A program made the translations under genes and the position numbers. 9,794 nucleotides of DNA from the NCBI GenBank assembly GCA_030041195.1, contig JASHOI010000635.1, positions 1 through 9,794 of the forward strand, read 5' to 3'. Numbering within the stretch: the stretch's first letter is position 1; each line of letters opens with the position of its first letter. Positions 1 through 4,891 of this stretch are shown one piece after another. This DNA is from Streptosporangiaceae bacterium. GTDB lineage: Bacteria > Actinomycetota > Actinomycetes > Streptosporangiales > Streptosporangiaceae. The notes beneath the pieces were generated by a model. That model saw nothing but the letters and a program-made list of their open reading frames with translations. It was not told the origin of the DNA and searched no databases.

Positions 1-2
1 TG

Positions 3-560
3 CTGGGGGTGAGCAATCACTGGGCCTGGCAGGTGGAGCGGGCCCGCGGTCTGGCTGCTGCGGCCGGGCTGCCCGGCTATGAGGTGCTGCAGTACCAGTA
101 CAGCTACCTGCGGCCGCGCACCGACCTGCCGGGCCTGCGCTCTCCGGACGGCATGCAGGGCATGCTGGGCGGCGACCTGCTCAGCTATCTTCGTGACGAA
201 CCGCAGCTCACGGCCGTCGCCTACTCACCGCTGCTGAAGGGCGCCTATGTGCGCCAGGACCGGCTGGATGCCGCCGAGTTCGCCGAGTTCGGCCATCCGG
301 GCACGCCAGCCCGGCTGGCGGCGCTTCGGGAGGTGGCCAAGGACGCCGACGCCACGCTCAACCAGGTGGTGCTGGCCTGGCTGATCGGCGCGGAAATCCC
401 GGTGATCCCGCTGATCGGCGCCTCCTCGGTGGCGCAACTGGACGAGAGCCTGGCCGCGGTGGACCTGGAGCTCACGCCGGAGCAACGGGCAAGACTGGAT
501 GCCGCCCGCTTATGGAGCCGGCGACTGTCCGCCCGGTTATTCCATGATCTTGGTGGATGA
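3..560 (+). CDS. Aldo/keto reductase, C-terminal part (5' end outside window)
   Basis: The protein is a NAD(P)H-dependent oxidoreductase of the aldo/keto reductase superfamily, a soluble TIM-barrel enzyme that reduces aldehydes or ketones. The reading frame is open to the left edge and begins LGVSNHW, the family's conserved GVSN strand, so the GTG at position 9 is an internal valine and not a start. Further family marks are YSPLLKGAY in the middle and IPLIGASSVAQLDESL near the end. The latter is the loop that binds the 2'-phosphate/adenine part of NADPH. The catalytic Asp-Tyr-Lys-His residues lie in the missing N-terminal part, so activity cannot be judged. About 185 residues are present, roughly the last 55-60% of a normal 310-340 residue enzyme. 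The gene ends in TGA and converges on the methyltransferase gene to its right. The substrate is unknown. Confidence 0.93.
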   Translation: MGVSNHWAWQVERARGLAAAAGLPGYEVLQYQYSYLRPRTDLPGLRSPDGMQGMLGGDLLSYLRDEPQLTAVAYSPLLKGAYVRQDRLDAAEFAEFGHPGTPARLAALREVAKDADATLNQVVLAWLIGAEIPVIPLIGASSVAQLDESLAAVDLELTPEQRARLDAARLWSRRLSARLFHDLGG

Positions 561-698
561 GTACCTTATAGCGGTATTAATCGACCACGATCAAGGAAAT
601 TGAATATCTGATCGAATCTTGGCCGGGGGTCGCTGGGCTAGCGGATGCCATCCCGAGCCATCCGGCGCCCGCGCGAGGTGCGCGCCATCGCAGCCGGG
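561..698. other. Convergent intergenic gap with AT-rich left half
   Basis: This gap separates two convergent genes. Roughly positions 561-615 are much richer in A+T than anything else in the window. They contain an imperfectly spaced inverted repeat, CGATCA at 588-593 and TGATCG at 609-614. The right part returns to high G+C and has a GCGC/GCGC inverted repeat (671-674 and 680-683, loop GAGGT) just beyond the methyltransferase stop. Either structure could help end transcription, but neither has a U-tract and neither is a convincing terminator. No ORF with recognisable content, tRNA or mobile-element end is seen. Confidence 0.5.
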
Positions 699-1343
699 TT
701 ACGGTGCCCCGCCGGTGACCGCCGTGACGTAGACGCGGCCCGACTGCCGCTCGTGCGGGAGCGGGTCGCGGTGGTGAGCCTGCACGCTGCGGAAGCCCGC
801 ACCGGTCAGCGCGAGCTCAAGCTCCCCGGCGGTGTACAGCGTGCCCTTGATCTCCGGGTGGTCGTCCGCGGTGAACTCTCCGGCGCCCTCGTGCGCAGCC
901 AGCAGCAGCACCGCGCCCGGCGCCAGCACCCGGGCGAACTCATCCAGCACGGCCGGCAGGTCGCCGCGCGGCAGGTGGTGCAGGGCGTAAAACGACGCCG
1001 CACCCGCGCAGCTCCGGCTGCATAACGGCAGGCGGCGCATGTCGGCGCGGGCGGCGAGCAGGCCCAGGCTGCCGTATCGTTCCATGGCCGCCGCCGTCAT
1101 GCCCGCGGACAGGTCCAGACCCAGGGCCCGCGTCCCGCGCCCGGCCAGGTAGCCGCCGGCCTGGCCCGGGCCGCAGCCCACGTCCAGGACGAGGCCGTCG
1201 GCGGCCGTGGCGGCGACGAAGTCGAGCAGTTCGCGGTCCAGGTCCAGCCGGTCCAGGTCGCTGCCGAACTTCGCGGCGTACTCCGCCGCGATCGCGTCGT
1301 AGGCGTCGCGCAGCACGGCGGGGTCGAAGCCGTCTGCCGCCAT
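699..1343 (-). CDS. Class I SAM-dependent methyltransferase (Methyltransf_11/25 type)
   Basis: This is a 214-residue soluble methyltransferase with a Rossmann-like fold that transfers a methyl group from S-adenosylmethionine. Motif I, VLDVGCGPGQ, is at residues 52-61. The acidic end of strand 2 is in LGLDLSAGM (74-82, Asp77). Motif II-like ARADMRRLPL is at 98-107, and a post-motif ALHHLP is at 120-125. Residues 133-149 look like the usual LDEFARVL helix and following strand. No substrate-binding domain is recognisable, so the acceptor is unknown. The ATG is chosen because GGAGGG sits 4 nt upstream of it (1348-1353 on this strand) and the N-terminal helix (YDAIAAEYAAKF) is typical of the family. 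It is the last gene of a leftward unit, 13 bp after the alpha/beta hydrolase, so co-transcription is very likely. Confidence 0.92.
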   Translation of the reverse strand: MAADGFDPAVLRDAYDAIAAEYAAKFGSDLDRLDLDRELLDFVAATAADGLVLDVGCGPGQAGGYLAGRGTRALGLDLSAGMTAAAMERYGSLGLLAARADMRRLPLCSRSCAGAASFYALHHLPRGDLPAVLDEFARVLAPGAVLLLAAHEGAGEFTADDHPEIKGTLYTAGELELALTGAGFRSVQAHHRDPLPHERQSGRVYVTAVTGGAP

Positions 1344-1356
1344 GCCGCCCTCCAGC

Positions 1357-2271
1357 TCAGCCGGAACCCGGTTCCGGCGGCCGTGCCAGAGTCATCAGGT
1401 CGTCGAGGATCTCGCCGAGGCCGTTCACGATCAGGGTGAGATGGCCGTCGCCGGGCCGGAACCGGGCCCGGGCCAGCGGGATGTTCGCTGCCAGCCAGGC
1501 ACCGTGCGTGCCCGGCACCATCCGGTCCTGGTCACCCTGCCAGATCGCGACCGGCGTGGCATGGCCGAGCGCGTCCAGGCTGATGCCCCAGTCGCGGGTG
1601 AAGGCCAGGTCGTCGTCCCGCCAGCCCTCGATGCCCGCGCTCACCGCCGTCCGCAGAGCGTTGGCCAGGTAGCCGGCAAACTCGGCGGTGAGCACGGCCT
1701 TGTCGGCTTCGGAGATCAGCCCGCCCAGGCCGTCCGCCACCCCGGCGGCGGTGATCTCGCTCAGCAGGCCGGCCGCGGCGTCCAGGAAGCCGGTCAGCTC
1801 CGCCTCGCTGGCCAGTGCGGCGCCGAATTCCGCCACGTTCTCCTCGGCCATGCCGGCCATCCAGTCGAGGCCGGGGCTGTCAGTCGGCGCGACCCCGGCG
1901 ATCGTCGCTGCCGCCAGGCACCGGACCGGCAGCAGGGCCGCGCAGGCCAGCGCGTGCGGGCCGCCGCCGGACCAGCCTGCGGTGACGAATTCGTCCGCGC
2001 CGATGCGTTCCAGGATCTGCTCCACATCGGCGGCCGCGTCCGCGACGAGCCTGCCTGGCTGCGGCGTGGAGCCGCCGTAACCGGGGCGTGAGTACAGGAC
2101 CGTGCGCAGCCCGCGCGCGGCGGCCGCCTCGGTCAGCGGCTCGTACCCGACCAGCCCGCTCGGCGTGCCGGTGTGGAACACCAGCGGCAGCGCATCCTCG
2201 GGGCCGGCCACCAGGACGTCCAGCGTCCGGCCTTCGCCCGACGGGACCGTGATCCGCTGCTCGTTTGCCAT
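1357..2271 (-). CDS. Alpha/beta-fold hydrolase
   Basis: This 304-residue protein has a complete alpha/beta-hydrolase catalytic set. The nucleophile elbow GWSGGG is at 99-104 (Ser101). The likely acid is Asp249 in GDQDRMVP, and the histidine is His277 in GDGHLTL. The oxyanion-side HTGTPSG segment is at 33-39 and the conserved SRPGYGGS at 61-68. The region around 135-225, rich in Ala, Glu and Leu, is the expected lid. The length is normal for the family. There is no signal peptide or membrane segment, so it is predicted cytoplasmic. The start ATG lies 3 bp after the stop of the secreted peptidase gene, with AGGAG 10 nt upstream inside that gene's end, which suggests translational coupling. It could be an esterase, epoxide hydrolase-like enzyme or C-C hydrolase. 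The sequence does not decide between these. Confidence 0.93.
   Translation of the reverse strand: MANEQRITVPSGEGRTLDVLVAGPEDALPLVFHTGTPSGLVGYEPLTEAAAARGLRTVLYSRPGYGGSTPQPGRLVADAAADVEQILERIGADEFVTAGWSGGGPHALACAALLPVRCLAAATIAGVAPTDSPGLDWMAGMAEENVAEFGAALASEAELTGFLDAAAGLLSEITAAGVADGLGGLISEADKAVLTAEFAGYLANALRTAVSAGIEGWRDDDLAFTRDWGISLDALGHATPVAIWQGDQDRMVPGTHGAWLAANIPLARARFRPGDGHLTLIVNGLGEILDDLMTLARPPEPGSG
1361..1377 (-). other. Perfect 7-bp hairpin at the 3' end of the hydrolase gene
   Basis: CCGGAAC (1361-1367) and GTTCCGG (1371-1377) are exact reverse complements around a CCG loop. The hairpin lies within the last codons of the hydrolase gene, a few bases before its stop and about 20 bases before the methyltransferase start. 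There is no U-tract, so it is not a standard intrinsic terminator. It could slow RNA decay or adjust methyltransferase expression, or it could simply be a product of high G+C codons. Confidence 0.35.
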
Positions 2272-2274
2272 TGA

Positions 2275-3108
2275 TCAGCTGCTCCTGCTCCAGGTGTTGT
2301 GGAAGGCTCCGGCCGAGGTGAGCGCGCTGGTGGAATCCTTGGCCAGGCCGCCGCCGTCGATCATGACGATCTTAATCGGGTGCAGCTGCTTCAGCGCTTT
2401 CCCGTTGACCCGGCAGTCGGTGAAGCGGACCACGCCGAAGTCCGCGAGCGGCAGCACGCCGCCGGCCGACGACGGTGCCTCGGTGATCACTTCCGCCGAC
2501 GACCGGCGCAGGCCCGTCGCCACCTTGGTGACCGTGCGGGTCCAGCCGCGGGTGCTGTCCCTGAGCACCAGCGTGTACGTGCCGCCGCCGAGGAACGTGA
2601 CCGATGCGCTGATGCGGTCACCGGGCCTGACCCTGGTCCCGAAGTAGACCGGCGCCGCCGGGTACATCTCGTACCAGCCGCTGTACTTCGCGGTCAGGCC
2701 GGCGCAGTCCGCGTCCGCCCCGGTCTGCTCCACCGAACGGGAACGGCTGCCGTAGCCGTCCAGGCCGGCCCAGAACGACGCGTACCGGTCGCCGGACGTG
2801 CACGTCACCGCCGGCACGGTCCAGCTGGCCGACACGCTGCGATACGCGCCGTTGCTGCCGGACACGGCGTAACCGGACCAGTTCGTGCTGCTGATCTCCT
2901 TGCCGTGGGCGGTGCCGCGGGCGCCGGGCAGGGCGAGGCCGCCGGGCCTGACCGCCGGGTGCCCCGGGGAAGCCGGGCTCTCGGTTCCGGCGCGGGACGC
3001 TGCGGCAGCAGATAAGGCCGGTGACGCGGAGGTGGCGCTTGCGGCGGCCATCGCCGAACCGGTCAGCACGGCCATTGCCGTGACCGCGACGCACCACTGA
3101 CGGGCCAT
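2275..3108 (-). CDS. Secreted G1-family (eqolisin-like, peptidase A4) glutamic peptidase
   Basis: The product resembles bacterial homologues of scytalidoglutamic peptidase, secreted acid proteases that use a Gln/Glu pair. From the ATG at 3108 it has 277 residues. Residues 1-29 form a signal peptide (MARQ, hydrophobic core VAVTAMAVLTGSAMAA, Ala-rich cleavage region), followed by an Ala/Ser/Pro-rich linker to about 70. The beta-sandwich domain then shows NWSGYAV (76-82), SASWTVP (93-99), FWAGLDGYG (112-120), VEQTGADADC (126-135), WYEMYPAAP (145-153) and SAEVITEAPSS (204-214). The catalytic pair is likely Gln128 and Glu206. Cys103 and Cys135 could form a disulfide. The frame runs upstream to a TTG at 3210, but the 3108 ATG is preferred: AGGGAG lies 4 nt upstream and the signal peptide begins there. 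It heads the leftward operon. It could be a catalytically weak homologue, since AEVITE replaces the fungal AEWIVE. Confidence 0.9.
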   Translation of the reverse strand: MARQWCVAVTAMAVLTGSAMAAASATSASPALSAAAASRAGTESPASPGHPAVRPGGLALPGARGTAHGKEISSTNWSGYAVSGSNGAYRSVSASWTVPAVTCTSGDRYASFWAGLDGYGSRSRSVEQTGADADCAGLTAKYSGWYEMYPAAPVYFGTRVRPGDRISASVTFLGGGTYTLVLRDSTRGWTRTVTKVATGLRRSSAEVITEAPSSAGGVLPLADFGVVRFTDCRVNGKALKQLHPIKIVMIDGGGLAKDSTSALTSAGAFHNTWSRSS

Positions 3109-3112
3109 ACCG

Positions 3113-3118
3113 CTCCCT
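3113..3118 (-). promoter_or_regulatory. Ribosome binding site of the G1 peptidase gene
   Basis: AGGGAG on the minus strand lies 4 nt before the ATG at 3108. It is the main reason for placing the start at the signal peptide methionine rather than at the in-frame TTG at 3210, which has no SD. Confidence 0.7.
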
Positions 3119-3131
3119 GAAGTCCTTGAAT

Positions 3132-3211
3132 GGCAGCATGCCGCCGGGCGATCCTGTGTCTGCCCTGGTATTGGCTCAGCGAAAACGGCGGCACGTGTGC
3201 GGGGCAGCAAG
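3132..3211 (-). other. Structured 5' leader of the peptidase mRNA
   Basis: If transcription starts near 3211, the peptidase mRNA has an untranslated leader of about 100 nt. An 8-bp stem can form between TGCCGCCG (3186-3193, minus strand) and CGGCGGCA (3139-3146), enclosing a 39-nt loop. Inside the loop GGGCAG (3160-3165) is complementary both to CTGCCC 5' of the stem (3202-3207) and, over five bases, to CTGCC 3' of it (3132-3136). These two pairings are mutually exclusive and would give pseudoknot-like alternatives. I do not recognise it as a known riboswitch class. The pairings are visible in the sequence; function is inference. Confidence 0.35.
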
Positions 3212-3217
3212 CATTAG

Positions 3218-3246
3218 ATCACATCGCCCGCCGCACACACCGTCAA
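3218..3246 (-). promoter_or_regulatory. Sigma70-type promoter for the peptidase-hydrolase-methyltransferase unit
   Basis: On the minus strand TTGACG (3241-3246) and TGTGAT (3218-3223) are separated by exactly 17 nt, a good match to the -35/-10 pattern of the main actinobacterial sigma factor (HrdB-like). The predicted transcription start is near 3211, about 100 nt before the peptidase ATG. No comparable pair stands out elsewhere in this gap on the same strand. Confidence 0.6.
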
Positions 3247-3354
3247 TGGCAGGCCGGGCGCGCTGAACGTCATGAGCAGGCGCGGTCGCTGCTTCCCGTC
3301 CGTCCGCGCGGAGGCGTACGGTGAAATTCCGGGTCGTCCCCCCGGGCTAGCACT

Positions 3355-3360
3355 GAGGAG
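3355..3360 (+). promoter_or_regulatory. Ribosome binding site of the UbiE-like gene
   Basis: GAGGAG lies 5 nt before the GTG at 3366, an optimal spacing. It fixes the start of the methyltransferase on a GTG codon. Confidence 0.8.
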
Positions 3361-3365
3361 ACGCC

Positions 3366-4118
3366 GTGCCCCTTCCCGCCCCCGGAAGCACCGCCACCTC
3401 TGCGGAGCGCAACCGCTTCGCGCAGCACCTGTTCGCTCCGCTCCCCCAGCGCTATGACCGGCTCGCCGAGCTGCTGTCGTTCGGGCAGAACGGCCGCTGG
3501 CGCCGTGCCATGATCAGCCGCGTCAGCGCGGCCCCCGGGCAGGCGGTGCTCGACGTGGCGTCGGGGACCGCGGGTGTCGCACTCCAGCTTGCCGCGCGGA
3601 CCGGGGCCAGGGTCGTGGGCGTGGACCTGACCGAGCAGATGCTCCGGCAGGGTCAGCGGAACGTGGCCGGCTCCGCCGTGGAAGACCGCATCAGGCTGGT
3701 GGCGGGCCGGGCCGAGCAGCTGCCGTTCGGCGACGCCACCTTCGACGGGCTGACCTTCACCTACCTGCTCAGGTACGTGCTCGATCCGGAGGCCACGCTG
3801 CGTGAGCTGGCCCGCGTGGTCCGGCCGGGCGGGCAGGTCGCCAGCCTGGAGTTCATGGTGCCGCCATCCCGGTTCTGGCGGGCCTGGTGGTGGCTCTACA
3901 CCCGGCTGGTGCTGCCGGCCGGGGGCCTGCTCACCGGCGGCCGGGAATGGTTCGCCGTGGGCCGCTTCCTCGGCCCGAGCATCTCCGGTCACTACCGCCG
4001 CTACCCGCTCGACTGGACGGTCGAGGCGTGGCGCAGGGCCGGGTTCACCGATGTCGGCTTCCGGGTCATGAGCTTGGGGGGCGGGCTCGTGATGTGGGGA
4101 ACCCGCGCAGGTGGCTGA
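3366..4118 (+). CDS. UbiE/MenG-like SAM-dependent methyltransferase
   Basis: This 250-residue methyltransferase resembles the UbiE/MenG group, which C-methylates the ring of demethylmenaquinone or related quinones. Family marks in order: the N-terminal FAPLPQRYDRLAELLSFGQNGRWRR (23-47, matching the group's F...YD..N...S.G....WR pattern), motif I VLDVASGTAG (61-70), VVGVDLT (83-89, acidic Asp87), RAEQLPFGDATFDGLTF (115-131), LLRYVLDPEATLRELARVVRPGG (134-156) and LEFMVPP (161-167). UbiE normally reads LRNV and LEFSKP at the last sites, so this is probably a paralogue rather than the housekeeping menG. The GTG start has a strong SD. The stop overlaps the next gene's start by 8 bp. The acceptor may be a prenylated quinone or another isoprenoid-linked ring, which is inference from family and neighbour. 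Confidence 0.88.
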   Translation: MPLPAPGSTATSAERNRFAQHLFAPLPQRYDRLAELLSFGQNGRWRRAMISRVSAAPGQAVLDVASGTAGVALQLAARTGARVVGVDLTEQMLRQGQRNVAGSAVEDRIRLVAGRAEQLPFGDATFDGLTFTYLLRYVLDPEATLRELARVVRPGGQVASLEFMVPPSRFWRAWWWLYTRLVLPAGGLLTGGREWFAVGRFLGPSISGHYRRYPLDWTVEAWRRAGFTDVGFRVMSLGGGLVMWGTRAGG

Positions 4119-4890
4119 CGGGGCTGCTGCCACGCCAGCCGACGAGTCCCGGGCCGGGCCCGCGACGGGCGCGCGGCCCGCTTACTACGCCGCGAGCCCG
4201 GGCGGATGGCGTGACTGGTGGACCCTGCTGCATCCCCCGTACACGGCGTGGCACCTCTCCTACGTCGTCATCGGCGCCGCGCTCGCGCCGAGGGTCAACC
4301 TGACCGCGCTGCTGGCGACGCTGATCGCGTTCTTCCTGGCGGTCGGCGTGGCGGCGCACGCGCTCGACGAGCTGAACGGCCGGCCGCTGCAGACCCGCAT
4401 CCCGCGCGCCACGCTGGTGGCCGTGACGGTGGCCGGCCTGGCCGGGGCTGTCGCGTTCGGCGTCGCCGGGATAGCCAGGGTGGGCTGGGCGCTGCTGCCG
4501 TTCATGATCGTGGGCCCGGCCCTGGTGGTGGCCTACAACGCCGAGCTGTTCGGCGGCATCATCCACACCGACCTCGGCTTCGCGGCCGCGTGGGGCGCGT
4601 TCCCGGTGCTGACCGCCTACACGGCGCAGACCGGGCGGCTCGCGGTGGCGCCGGTCCTCGCCGCGCTGGCCGCGCTGGCGATGTCAGCGGCACAGCGCAG
4701 GCTGAGCACCCCGGCCCGGACCCTGCGGCGCCGTTCGGTCCGGGTTGAGGGCAGCATCACGCTCGCGGACGGCGAGGTGGTCGCGGTGGACCAGGTCGCG
4801 CTGCTCGCCCCGCTGGAAGGCGCGCTGCGGGCGATGTCCTGGGGGCTGGTGCTGCTCGCCGCGGGGCTGGCCCTGGCCAGGCTCGGGTAG
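4111..4890 (+). CDS. UbiA-like integral membrane protein (degenerate prenyltransferase fold)
   Basis: This 259-residue polytopic membrane protein starts with a GTG that overlaps the preceding stop (GTGGCTGA), so its translation is probably coupled. After a 30-residue Ala-rich start, it has WRDWWTLLHPPYTAWHLSYVVIGAAL (33-58) and then about seven hydrophobic segments, near 45-60, 65-84, 101-121, 124-141, 155-173, 178-194 and 241-257. HALDELNGRPLQTRIP (83-98) resembles the first UbiA loop, whose usual form is NDxxDxxxD followed by RPLxxGxI. FAAAWGAFPVLTAYTAQTG (157-175) resembles the UbiA segment that ends in a Tyr-x-x-x-thr-Gly pattern. The Asp-rich first motif is reduced to His83/Asp86/Glu87, and no second DxxxD is seen; that place holds a basic stretch (196-211). 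Catalysis as a normal prenyltransferase is therefore doubtful. Overlap with a UbiE-like gene suggests quinone or isoprenoid lipid chemistry. Confidence 0.75.
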   Translation: MADGAAATPADESRAGPATGARPAYYAASPGGWRDWWTLLHPPYTAWHLSYVVIGAALAPRVNLTALLATLIAFFLAVGVAAHALDELNGRPLQTRIPRATLVAVTVAGLAGAVAFGVAGIARVGWALLPFMIVGPALVVAYNAELFGGIIHTDLGFAAAWGAFPVLTAYTAQTGRLAVAPVLAALAALAMSAAQRRLSTPARTLRRRSVRVEGSITLADGEVVAVDQVALLAPLEGALRAMSWGLVLLAAGLALARLG

Positions 4891-4891
4891 C

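Larger units (their letters stand above)
3109..3365. promoter_or_regulatory. Divergent intergenic control region
   Basis: This gap of about 257 bp lies between the leftward peptidase unit and the rightward methyltransferase/UbiA-like pair. It holds the leftward promoter and leader described separately, plus the SD of the rightward gene. For the rightward transcript, TACGGT at 3317-3322 fits a -10 pattern, but no convincing -35 lies at the right distance, so its start is not resolved. No gene is seen here. The small frames in this stretch have no recognisable content. Confidence 0.6.

Noticed and set aside
9..11. GTG at position 9 as the start of the aldo/keto reductase
   Set aside because: The family's conserved GVSN motif spans this codon and the frame is open to the window edge, so the gene is truncated by the window.
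2618..3139. Minus-strand frame of 173 codons starting with ATG at 3139, overlapping the peptidase gene
   Set aside because: The product is Arg-rich and without motifs, there is no well-spaced SD, and the overlapping frame has the conserved G1 peptidase sequence.
3109..3210. N-terminal extension of the peptidase to the TTG at 3210
   Set aside because: The added 34 residues precede a normal signal peptide, there is no SD before the TTG, and the ATG at 3108 has one.
3132..3211. The peptidase leader as a c-di-AMP (ydaO) or cobalamin riboswitch
   Set aside because: I could not match the conserved core sequences of either class. It is kept only as an unclassified structured leader.
3270..4133. 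Minus-strand frame of 287 codons opposite the UbiE-like gene
   Set aside because: The product is Pro/Gly/His/Arg-rich without domains. The plus strand carries clear methyltransferase motifs and a strong SD.
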